Below, in pieces: positions 46,224 through 56,070 of a DNA stretch of 64,000 nucleotides. The notes beneath the pieces are model-generated. The model searched no databases. It was not told the DNA's origin and saw only the letters and a list, made by a program, of their open reading frames with translations. This stretch comes from Morchella semilibera (lineage: Eukaryota > Ascomycota > Pezizomycetes > Pezizales > Morchellaceae), in NCBI GenBank assembly GCA_009192285.1, contig CM018607.1, positions 738,872 to 802,871 of the forward strand, in the 5' to 3' direction. The translations under genes were made by a program, and so were the position numbers. Numbering within the stretch: position 1 is the stretch's first letter; each line of letters opens with the position of its first letter.

Positions 46224-48916
46224 GGTGGGAATGTATATATATATGCACGTGTAATAGAGATATTGAAATGTTGTTTATAAGAAACTTTGAACTCGGTGCT
46301 TGATGAGTTTATGGTGAAGACTGATATTGGCCCGATACAGGCGTACGAGCACTACTTGATTAAATATATAGCTACGTATCTAGTTCTAGCCTGGTAATAT
46401 ATGTTGGTACTTCACCCATACAATTAGGGACATATATACCGCGTACAGTCTGTGGCATTGTATGTACCTTTATGGGAGAAAAGCATAGTATATGTCTTTG
46501 GCTGTTATTTTTGCTCCAACAACCACTCGCCCGGGCTCATAGATTGATAAAGCTATCATTGATGCATTGTTTGGGGTAGATACATGTAAGTACTTGTAGG
46601 ACTAGGGCTACTACATGTAGGTATTGTTTCAGTTTCCGTTGTTTTAAGGTTTAGCTTTTGCAGGACAATAAACACGGTTGGGACCTGAAAGGTTAGAATT
46701 GGAATAAGGATATGATCGACATGCATTGGTGGTCCTGGAAATGGAGAAATCAAGATTTGTCGTCATATTCAAAAGGATGAAATTACATGCGTATGGTGTG
46801 AAGCTATGCAAGCTACTACTTTGGTAGTCACCGACAGGCCGGGCAGCATTCCCTTTAATTTTCAGGCCCCGAAAATGTCTACGAGGCAATCGATTTTCCC
46901 CCACAGGGCCTGAGCCATGCTGCGGATCGATATTCACAGACTAAGGGAAATATTCTTTCGATGATTTTTCGGCAGCCCTCGGCTTCTGTAGCTGGGGGAA
47001 CTTGCTCGGAAAAACGGATCAAGGATGACTATAGGCAAGCTATGATCGAGGCTTGGATTCCATAGGTAGTAATAGTCTCATACCGATTCTTCCTGTATGG
47101 GAAGCTCACTACCCATCGCATAAGATTGTGTCTGTTGTATGTTATAAGATAGGACAATGCCGGGAGGCTTGATGTGTCGACGGCACGATATGAGATGATA
47201 GGGGACGAGACAAGATGGGACCTCTGGGAGTTTCATTCACCGGATATACGGACACTAGGTGTTATCAAGCAGGGGTTCTAAGTCAACCAGACAGATTTTA
47301 AGTACCGCAACAGTATTTCCTAGGTTTCATCCGTCAATACACAGTATCCGCTATCACCCCATGGCCATGAATGACGGGGCCTTAGTGTTTGTGCACCTGG
47401 TCTTGAGGTTAGTGATACCATTAGCTTCAGGATGATATCGCCGTGTATATTCTTGGTCTTGTAACCTCATAATATAAGAAATAGCAGTAAACTAGGTAAA
47501 AAGAAAAAAAAACAGAAAGCTTACCTTTCATCGACGTGTAGTATACCGTCGAAGTATTCAAAGAAACTGTGGGGAGGGGCCTGTAAAGCAAAAGTTATAC
47601 GATAAGATTTGTCACTGCAAATCTTGAACCTGTGACCGAGAGGTATAACGTACATACTCACTTACTCCCCAGCCCCCCCTCCCCCTCCCCCTTCCCCTCA
47701 GCCATTAGATCCAGATCATTCCATAAGTTGGGAAACCGGGGAAAGACTTATAACCCCAGATCCCATTGGCATTGGGTCTCAAGACAGGGTCTCGGAGCGC
47801 TGTTAACGTCTCGTGCTCATCATATCACGCATTGAAAAGGGCCATTCCACAAGTACACGCAAGGGCCACGACACATCTTCGAACCAGGGTACGGGGTGTC
47901 GAACTTCACACATTCATTCAAGATACATACATATGTGCTTAAGTTGTATATTCACATGCTGCATGGTACACGTGCCGGTGGCAGAAAACGCGGGAGAGCA
48001 TGTATCTACAATTTATCTTCCAAAACTGCCATATCCGAAATAAAATAAAATAGAATAGAATAAACCGTTCCACATCCCGTATCACGGATAGGCACTCGGA
48101 TTGTTACTGTAGGACAAGGTGATAGGCACCCAGAGCATGTGCAGATTAGGGGGAAGGGGGGGTGTGAAATGATAATAGAGCTGACTTATAATTATTTAAG
48201 CAACCCGACGCTATTCCCATTCACGATTCTTAAACACCTCAAAGACCCTAGTTTGCGTCATGCCAGCCCAACAAGCAACGATCTAATAAAAATCTCCGCT
48301 AGCTCGTGGCTTCGGCCATGTGCCGATCGAACGAGCAGAATAAGCAAAACAGCCATTTCCAGGAGTCAACTACAGCACTTACGGGCGCTGAGTCAACGCT
48401 AACTGGGATACCCCCAGCTTCTGCAAGCCCGGTTCTTGGATCCGGGGCTGGCAGTGTGGCGTATGGGTGGAATGTACTCCAGGGGGGATCTAAGGGGTCC
48501 AAGTGCTGCGTATGAGACCTTGGGTGGTACGGCAATTTGGTTGTTTCAAAGCTTAAGGCCAGTGGGTCAGAGGGTAGTTAGAACATTATAAGGTACTGTT
48601 CTAGTACCGTTCGTTGGGAGAGGGGTGTTTCAGACGGAGGTCGGAAGAAGAAGCGATCTGGAATTCTTCAAGAGGTCTCTACCATCCCAAGAAATGCATT
48701 GATAATGTATCGATAATGCATCAGGCCGTAAATGGGTGGCAATTGCATCCATAATGTAGTCATAATGCATCATAGTCTGATTTTACTAAGTGTTTAATGT
48801 AATGTATTAATAAAAAAAAAAAAAAGTCCCGGGGTTGGGCCTGTGCTATTATGTTTTGCAAGCCCACACACTACTGCCTAAGTTACTATGTGTAGTTGAT
48901 ATACTGGAGCTAAAAT
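46224..48916. other. Intergenic, no supported gene
   Basis: Contains TACATGTA (46581), CTACATGTAG (46611), an AATAG/AAAATA simple tract near 48040-48065, and an A run at about 48810-48824. Minus frames 46644-46937 and 48299-48535 are unidentified; I do not call them. Confidence 0.5.
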
Positions 48917-49016
48917 ACCACGGCATAGATCAAGGATCAGTGGTACTGTGGGAAGAAGAATTAGAGTTTCTTTCATGTTCTAGGAGTTTTCAGTTACTGG
49001 GTTATATGAGTCAAAG
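48917..49016 (+). mobile_element. LTR-B 5' fragment, cut by element A1
   Basis: Sequence from TACCACGGCAT to ATGAGTCAAAG follows, with substitutions, the beginning of the LTR-B copies at 49868 and 53590 (GGGAAGAAG, GTTCTATGAG..TTTCAGTTAC..ATGAGTCAA). It ends abruptly where A1 starts. Confidence 0.5.
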
Positions 49017-50836
49017 TGTGACGGAGTGACCCGACGCAAAGTAGAAGATAACAATGATGAGGCAGGAGGACTCGAGGAGCACAGCCAACGCGATGAGGAC
49101 ACCGACGAAGACAGGAACAACACCGAGTAGGCACAAGCACAGGCACCGGCAAAAGCAAAAGCAAAGGCAGAGGCACAAGAGCACAGGGCAGAAAGAGTGA
49201 GGACCGGATGGGCCTCAACGAGAACGATGAGAGGTACTATAGGCTTACTCGGAAGAGGACAGGATCTTGGGTGCGAGAAACTATGGGTTAGAGATAGGAG
49301 TATATTCCTATATACCAAAATAACAAGAAGACGAGACAGAGAGAAAAAAAGAAAGAACTAAGGAAAACATCTATCCCACTATTTAACACTTCTCCTCCAC
49401 CAGTCCGCTATGACTCATACATCAGCTCATAGAAACCCATAGAAATCCATCGCAACTATACTCCGTATTCCTCTCCACCATCTCTGCTATTTACATTACA
49501 AATCCATCACGCCATCGTACCTCCTAGAACCCAGTGACGACACCCCTTCCTCAGCACACTCCTTCCTCACTTAGCAATACCTTAACAGTCATAACAGTGC
49601 TTTGACTACCGAACCCTCGGGACCGATGCCAAGACACTGGGACATAAAGGTATGTATGTGTGACAGAGTAACTAAGACTTCCTGGAAGACAGATGAAGAT
49701 GATGACGCAGACGAGATGGAGGAGTACAACGCGGATTAAGGGAAGCATAAGGTAGCGAGCGGCGAAGGTAAAGGCTAAGATGAAGACAGAGCACGAAAAG
49801 TAAGGAACAGGTAAGAACATCAGGTAGAGATAAGGAAAAACTATAGAGTCACCTTTCTGTGAAGGCGAGTATCACGACATGGAGCATACTGGGCGACGTT
49901 GCGGGAAGAAGTATTAGTCAGAATTTTCTATAGTGTTCTATGAGTTTCAGTTACAGGGGTTCTATGAGTCAACGGTGTGTATGTATTTCTAATAGAAGGA
50001 TTTCTTTGAGGTTCTATGGGTTCCTAGGGCATGAGTCAGCTAAGAGATTCTGAGGCTATATATAGGAAGCTCTCTCCCTCACTTGTAGGATTTCTCTTTC
50101 TCTCCTTTCTTCCTCACGCAATCTTCCTGTGCCTTTAGTTAACCCGTACTTTAGGACCTTTAGTATCAAAACGTCCCCCGGAGGACCTAAGGAATTCCCA
50201 TAGTCCCTGTGCCTCTGTCCCGGCGTTTTGGCATCGTCCCGATGGTTTGGTAGTTGCAGCGCTGTTGCAACTAATGGAGTTAGGTTGAGCGAGGATGGGG
50301 TGTGCGAAGGAGAGGTTGTCGTCATTGGGTTCTATGAGATTCTATAGCGTTATGGATTGGTAATAGGAATTAGCGAGATGGTGGAGAGGAATACGAGGTG
50401 AGGTTGTGATGGATGTCTATGGGTTTCTATAAGCGAACGTGTGAGTCATATTGGACTGGTGGAGGAGAAGTGTTAAATAGCGGAGATAGATGTTTTTCTT
50501 AGTTCTTTCTTTCTTTTCTCTCTGCCTCGTCTTCCTGTTATTTTGGCATATAGGAATATACTCCTATCCTCAAGCCATAGTTCCTTGCACCCAAAATTCT
50601 GTCCTTTTCCGAGGAAGCCTATAGTACCTCTCATCGTTCTCGTTGAGGTCCATCCGGTCCTCACTCTCTCTGCCCTGCACTCTTGCCCTTGCCTTTGCCT
50701 TCGCCGGTGCCTGTGCTTGTGCCTGCATTGTGTTACCTTTGTCTTCGTCGGCCTCCTCGTTGCTTAGGCTGTGCTCCTCGGGTCCTTCTGCGTCATCATT
50801 GTCATCTTCTTCTTTGCGTCGGGTTACTCCGTCACA
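49017..50836. mobile_element. Element A1: long inverted-repeat element with LTR-like ends
   Basis: It starts TGTGACGGAGTGACCCGACG and ends with the inverted GGGTTACTCCGTCACA. The first roughly 530 bases and the last roughly 520 are inverted copies of each other (for example CAAGCACAGGCACCGGC near 49136 and its reverse complement near 50703). Near the centre, GATGCCAAGAC (about 49625) mirrors GTTTTGGCATC (about 50220), the two halves of a central palindrome that has been split by about 0.57 kb. The insert contains LTR-B material (TATCACGACATGG at 49868). The 5-bp flanks CAAAG and GCCTC differ, so one end has recombined. There is no protein-coding gene; QAQA-type repeats in its arms are simple-sequence translation. 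Confidence 0.6.
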
Positions 50837-51432
50837 GCCTCGGAAGATTTAAGATTAAGTTGATTATTAGTCCTTATGCCTACGAACTCGATCTTCCCTC
50901 CACAATGAAGATACACATCAGCAAACTCAACTTGTGACTGGAGTCTCCCAACAGTCTTCCGGGTCTCCTGAGGGTCTCCTGAGACCTCCAGATATTTTTT
51001 GAGTCTCCTGAGACCCAGGAGACACCAGGAGACAAATGAAATCTTGCTGATGCATCCTGTCTTCCATGTCTCGAAGTTGGAACCTTGCGCTACCGATCCT
51101 CTACCAGGATATATTCCTCCCCCGCACCTCCGGTAATTGTTGATGGTGATGAAGAATGGGATGTTGATGAGCTCCTGAATTCCCGCCTCCACTATTCGCG
51201 TCTGCAGTACTTGGTTAAATGGAAGAACTATGATGCACCAACCTGGGAGTATGCCAAGAACCTTACTAATGTTCCCCGTTTATTGTCCCATTTCCCTATG
51301 GCATACCCTACCAAGCCGAGACCTGATGAAGTTCTCACGGAGCTCGAACTTAATAAGAGAGCAACTATCATGGCTCCGCCTCCTGCACCTCGCCTTCCGC
51401 CAAGGCGTCTTTGGAACAGGGTTGTTGGATAG
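50837..51432 (+). pseudogene. Ty3/Gypsy chromovirus integrase C-terminus with chromodomain
   Basis: The frame reads GRFKIKLIISPYAYELDLPS then TMKIH (50842-50914), is interrupted by a 137-bp TIR element, resumes HPVFHVSKLEPCATDPLPGY, then shifts frame into VIVDGDEEWDVDELLNSR and LQYLVKWKNYDAPTWEYAKN. That is a chromodomain, the C-terminal module that in the family binds modified histone tails and steers integration. The frame change lies in a CCCCC run at about 51112-51116, one base short of open. Protease, reverse transcriptase and the integrase core are absent; element A1 abuts the left side. A dead fragment. Confidence 0.85.
50916..51052. mobile_element. 137-bp TIR element M1, copy 1 (in the integrase gene)
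   Basis: Ends CATCAGCAA / TTGCTGATG, flanked by a CA duplication (50914-50915 and 51053-51054). Removing the element and one CA restores the codons for KIHPV across the site. The interior is rich in GTCTCCTGAG and its complement CTCAGGAGAC. Other copies at 53760, 55007 and 55934. Confidence 0.9.
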
Positions 51433-52297
51433 TATCGGTTGATGTCGGAAGTAGAATGATGGTTTAGGAGAGAGTTTGGGTAATGGAATGTAAACGCTAA
51501 GGGGGATGGGGTAGTGATGGGATAGAACTGGGGTTATTGGGAATAGTATGGGTGGCATGGGAGTGTGGGAGTTTCTAGAGGATTCTATGGTATGAGTCAT
51601 CGACGTGGAGAAATAGTTGTATATATAGGGCTCGTTCTTTCCTATGTTCTGCCTCTCTAGGCAACGTCTTCTTTCTGTTAGTAGTATATTACTTTGGCTT
51701 CGGCCCTTCTGTCCGCATCGTTCCTGAACCTGAACCTGAACCTGTCTCGCCTCGGGTGTCTCCTGAGCCGACCCCGTCCCTGTCCCTGTCTCTGTCTCCA
51801 AACTTCTTCTGCCCTGCTCCGACCCCGATCCCGCCCCGTTAGACCACAACTCATATTCCTCTCCATTATATCACCAAATCCTATTACCAATTCATCTCGT
51901 AACTGAATCATATGGAACCCAATGACGACAGTCTCACCTCTATTAGTTTCGGGATTTCTATTAATTCGGAAAATTTATTATGGTTGTTATTTTGCAGCAA
52001 GAATTAGAATACCTGTACAAGAAAAAAAAAGTTGAGACCAATTGCACAAAGATAAAAATTCGCAAAATCCTATTAAAAGCCTAGTAATATCTTCAGGAAA
52101 TGCGGTTTGTTTTAGAACTGAGTGGAAAAGAAAGAAAAGAGAGAAAAGAGTAAAGAAAGCAAAAAGAAAAAACCCCTTGACACTCGAGGTGAATGAGTTT
52201 GATGTGATAGAGTAACTAAAGATGCAAAGTGACAGATGACAATGATGATGCAGAAGAGATCGAGAGACATGGACAGGGCTAACGGAAGCGTAAGGCA
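51433..52297. mobile_element. LTR and element-A fragments downstream of the chromodomain
   Basis: LTR-like sequence with GGTATGAGTCAT and TATATATAGGG (about 51590-51630) follows the integrase stop, as a 3' LTR would. A fragment matching the inner part of element A in inverted orientation lies at about 51840-51940. The segment 52205-52297 resembles the outer end of element A (GTAACTAAAGATGCAAAG, GACAATGATGATGCAGA). No gene. Confidence 0.45.
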
Positions 52298-52302
52298 ACG
52301 AC

Positions 52303-52750
52303 TATCACGGCGTGAAACATGGTCTAGCGGTGTTGCAGGAAGAGGGATTAGTCAGGGATTCTCTAGGATTCTTTGGGTTTCGGAAGCAGGGGTTGGTTCG
52401 GTAATAGGGGTTCGGGATTAGGAGATAAGGTTGGGATCGGGGTTACGGGTTTTGGGAGATTCTATGGGGTTCTGTACAGGGTTATGTGGATGAGTCATCG
52501 TGTCAGTATGTGGTGTATATATAGGGGTCTCGTTCTCGCTTGTAGATAGTTTTCTTTCCTTTCCTCTTTACGCAATCTTCCTATCTTCAGGAGTTTGTAG
52601 TCCTTCGAAATATACTCAGGTCTCTGGTTCTACCTCACGTCCCGCTTCGCTTCATAGTCTCGCCTCGCCTGCCTCGAACATCACTGTTACGTCCCGCCTA
52701 GGTAGTGTACCTTGGCTCGCTTGCCCTGTACTCCGTTTCGCTCCGTGATA
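52303..52750 (+). mobile_element. Solo LTR-B, copy 2, with intact duplication
   Basis: Starts TATCACGGCGTG and ends CTCCGTGATA, 448 bp, flanked by the 5-bp target duplication ACGAC (52298-52302 and 52751-52755). It contains a TATATATAGGG box followed by a pyrimidine-rich stretch, as LTR promoters do. The 8-bp inverted ends are TATCACGG/CCGTGATA rather than the usual TG..CA. Confidence 0.85.
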
Positions 52751-53589
52751 ACGACAAAGGCAAAGGTATAGACAAGAGTGAAGGCAGGACAGATGGAGTA
52801 AGAATCAGATAATGTCCCTGAGTGAGGATAGAGAGAAACTATAGAGTCATCTTTTCTGAAGGCGAGTGTGACGGAGTAACCCGACGCAAAGAAGAAGATG
52901 ACAATGATGACGCAGAAGGACCCGAGGAGCACAGTCTACGCAACGAGGGGACTGACGAAGACAGAGGCGACACCGGCCAGGCACAAGCACAGGCACAGGC
53001 GAAGGTAAAGGCAAGAGCAAGGGCACAAGAGCGCAGAGCAGGGAATGTGAGGATCGAATGGACCTCAACGAGAACGATGATAGGTACTATGGGTTTTCTT
53101 CTTGTGGGAGGACTGAATCTTTGGTACGAGAGGCTATGACTTAGAAATAGGAGTAGATTCCTATGTACTGAGATAACAGGAAGATGAGACAGAGAGAAAA
53201 GAAAGAAAGAACTAAGGAAAACATCTATCCCCGCTATTTAACACACCTCCTCCACTAGTCCGCTATGACTCACACTTTCGCTCATAGAACCCCATAGAAG
53301 CCCGTCGCTACCACACCTCGTAATCCTCCCCACCATCTCCACTATTTTACATTACCAATCCATCACGCCATCGAACCTCCTAGAACCTAATGACGACAAC
53401 CTCCACCTCGCATTCCCCGCTCTCGCTTAACATTACCACAACACTCATAACCATGCATCACCTACCGGATTGTCGGGACAGATGCCAAGACGCCGAGACA
53501 GCGAGTGTCCCGACGTCTTGGCATCAGTCCCGACGGTTTAGTCGTCGTAGCGCAGTTGTGATAGATGGAGTTAGGATAAGCGAGGATGA

Positions 53590-54267
53590 TATCACGGTGT
53601 GGAGCGTACTTAGTAACGTTGCGGGAAGAAGGATTAGTTAGGGGTTTTCTATGATGTTCTATGAGTTTCTATGGCAGAGATTCTATGACTCAACGTTGTA
53701 TATGTATTTCTAATAGGGGGATTTCCTTGGGGTTCTATGGGTTTCTATGGTATAAGTCACATCAGCAAACTCAACTTGTGACTGGAGTCTCCCAACAGTC
53801 TTCCAGGTCTCCTGAGAGTCTCCTGAGACTCCTGGATATTTTTTGAGTCTCCTGAGGCTCAGGAGACATCAGGAGATAAATGAAGTCTTGCTGATGCAGC
53901 GAAGGGATTTTGGGGCTATATATAGGGAGCTTCCTCCCTCACTTGTAGAGTTTTTCTTTCTTTTCTTTCTTCTTTACGCAACCTTCTTGTCCTTTAGTCT
54001 ATACGAGCTTTAGGATCCATAGCTATTGCCTCGCTTCGTCCATGACCGTAGAACGCGTCCTCTACTGGTACCTTCATCTCCACGTTTCTATTAGGGATGC
54101 CTTGTGGACTTTCTGTCCTACTCTCCTCTTGCTATAGTTTCCTGTCCTTTAGTCAATACAAAGCTTTAGAACCTCTAACTACGATCGAATCCTCCCGCCT
54201 TACCTTGTCCTGCCTCGGTTGTATACCTTGGCACCTCTTGTTCCAGTCCTCGCTTCGCTCCGTGATA
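53590..54267 (+). mobile_element. Solo LTR-B, copy 1, nested in element A2
   Basis: Starts TATCACGGTGTGG, ends GCTCCGTGATA, flanked by GATGA (53585-53589 and 54268-54272). 678 bp, of which 139 are the inserted M1 element and its duplication. It contains the TATATATAGGG box at about 53920 and the pyrimidine-rich TTTCTTTCTT tract. Deleting it rejoins element A2 in register with the uninterrupted arm of A1. Confidence 0.9.
53760..53896. mobile_element. 137-bp TIR element M1, copy 2 (in LTR-B)
   Basis: Same ends and length as copy 1, flanked by CA (53758-53759 and 53897-53898). The paralogous LTR-B at about 50030 has the empty site GAGTCAGCTAAG, so the insertion and its 2-bp duplication can be read directly. 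Confidence 0.92.
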
Positions 54268-54822
54268 GATGAGGTGAGATGAGATGAGAGTATCGTCATT
54301 AAGTTCTATGAGATTCTATGGTGTGATGGATTTGTAATATAATGAGAAGAGATGTTGGGGAGTAATACGAGGTGTGGTTACAATGGATTTCTATGAGTTA
54401 CTATGGATGAATGGATATGTCATAGCGGACTGGCGGAGGAGGGTATTAAATAGTGCAGGAAGATTTTTCCTTTAGTTCTTTCTTTCTTTTCTCTCTGTCT
54501 CGTCTTCCTGTCATCTCGGGACATAGGAATATACCTTTATCTCTAGTCATAGACTTCCTCGACCTCGTGATCCATCTTTGGTACGAGGAAACCCATGCCA
54601 CCTCTCATCGTTCTCGTTGAGGTCCATCTGGTCCTCACTTCCTCTATCCTGTACTCTTTTGCCTCTGCTCTTACCGTTGCCCTAATCGGTGGCCTTGCCT
54701 GTACCGCTTGAGATAATCTTTGTCTTTGTCGGTGTCCTTGTTGTCCTGGCTATACTCCTCGAGCCCTTCTGCATTATCATTGTCATCTTCTACTTTGCGT
54801 TGGGTTACTCCGTCACAGCGAG

Positions 54823-55513
54823 TTTAGAGGCAAGATAGCTATGACTGTGGATAGGGGTATATTGTTATATATCGAGATAATAGGGAGACGAGGAATATTA
54901 CAGAGCAGGGTGAAGACGAAGATGAGACGTGCCAAGGTATACCACCAAAGTAGAGCGCGACAAGATGGGGCGAGGTAACTAAGGATAGGAGCGGAGCGAG
55001 ACAAGACATCAGCAAACTCAACTTATAACTGTAGTCTCCCAACAGTCCCCCGGGTCTCCTGAGAGTCTCCTGAGATTCCTGGAGATTTTTGAGTCTCCTG
55101 AAGCTCAGGAGACATCAGGAGACAAATGAAGTCTTGCTAATGGATAGGATATGAAGACTATGGTAGAGGCAAAGGCTAGTGGTGTCCTGAAATACCACTC
55201 GGGATATTAAAGACATCTTGGCGATCACTAAAGGTCCTAAGGATATATTGACTATAAGAACAAGAGCGTTGCATGAAGAAGAAAGAAGAAGAAGAGAAGT
55301 GAGGGAGAAAGCTCCCTATATATAGTCCTAATATTCTTCTACTGACTTATCTCATAGAAACCCATAGAACCTAAAGCAAAACACTCTATTATAAATACAT
55401 ACATAACTTTGACTCATAAGCAACCCCTGTAACTGAAACCCATAGAACCCTATAGAAAACTCTGACTAATCTTTCTTCTCGCAACATTGCTATATACGTT
55501 TCATGCCGTGATA
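54823..55513 (-). mobile_element. LTR-B, copy 3, inverted and rearranged
   Basis: Reading the minus strand from 55513, TATCACGGCATG is followed by the LTR-B landmarks: GCGAGAAGAAAGATTAGTC, TTCTATGGGTTTCAGTTAC, and TATATATAGGGAGC at about 55323. It contains M1 copy 3. The 3' end is not clear; it seems to run to the target site of A2. Confidence 0.55.
55007..55142. mobile_element. TIR element M1, copy 3
   Basis: 136 bp, ends CATCAGCAA and TTGCTAATG (one substitution), flanked by GA (55005-55006 and 55143-55144). Interior as in the other copies. Confidence 0.85.
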
Positions 55514-55539
55514 AGGAAGGGAGGGGGGGAGAAAAAAAA

Positions 55540-55726
55540 CTAAGAGAAACATTTACACCCGCTATTTAACACTCTCCTCTGCAAGCCCATTATGACTCAT
55601 ATATCAAACTATAAAAACTCATGGAAACCCATTGCTATCCCACCTCATATTCGTTTCCATCATCTCTCAAATCCTGTTACCAATTTTTCTTGCAATCAAA
55701 CCTCATAGAATCAAATGACGATAACG
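55540..55726. mobile_element. Truncated element-A arm
   Basis: AACTAAGAGAAACATTTACA through CATAGAATCAAATGACGATA parallels 49357-49545 and 53211-53397 in the same order and orientation, so it is a fragment of the left arm of an element A. Confidence 0.55.
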
Positions 55727-55933
55727 TTACCTCATTCCTGCTCATCCCCTCTTACTGTTATCATATCAATAGAAAGATGCTGAGACTACTGAAATGCTGA
55801 GACACTTGAACAATAGGACTTCAAGTTTGAGGTAGAATTAGTTGAATAGTTACCAGTTTAAAGGTTTGCTAGATTGCGTTGAATTATACCTGTATTTAAT
55901 TTCTTTTTTTTATTAGCAAATGAACCCAAATCA

Positions 55934-56070
55934 CATCAGCAAGACTTCATTTGTCTCCTGATATCTCCCGAGCCTCAGGAGACTCAAAAGATATCCAGGA
56001 GTTTCAGGAGACTCTCAGGAGACCCGGGAGACTGTTGGGAGACTCCAGTCATAAGTTGAGTTTGCTGATT
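55934..56070 (-). mobile_element. 137-bp TIR element M1, copy 4 (inverted)
   Basis: Reads CATCAGCAAGACTTCATTTG on the plus strand, the right half of the other copies, and ends TTGCTGATT. The interior carries the same GAGTCTCC/GGAGACTC repeats in reverse order. The flanks CA and GA do not match, so the ends have mutated. Confidence 0.85.

Larger units (their letters stand above)
52867..54817. mobile_element. Element A2: long inverted-repeat element with 5-bp duplication
   Basis: Ends TGTGACGGAGTAACCCGACG and its inverted counterpart, flanked by GCGAG on both sides (52862-52866 and 54818-54822). Arms of roughly 0.6 kb are inverted copies and meet at a central palindrome near 53480-53540 (GTCGGGACAGATGCCAAGAC / GTCTTGGCATCAGTCCCGAC). 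A 678-bp LTR-B with its duplication sits in the right arm; without it the element would be 1268 bp. No coding gene. It combines LTR-like ends and duplication size with a fold-back structure. Confidence 0.8.

Noticed and set aside
49660-49868. Possible additional TGTGACAG-ended element within A1
   Set aside because: Resembles the outer part of element A but no matching opposite end or duplication was found; treated as rearranged element-A or LTR-B material.
52822-53139. Open frame rich in QAQAQAQAK-type repeats, also present in other element-A arms
   Set aside because: The reverse strand is equally open and the peptide is a translation of a hexamer-like simple repeat inside the inverted arms; it does not resemble a gag protein.
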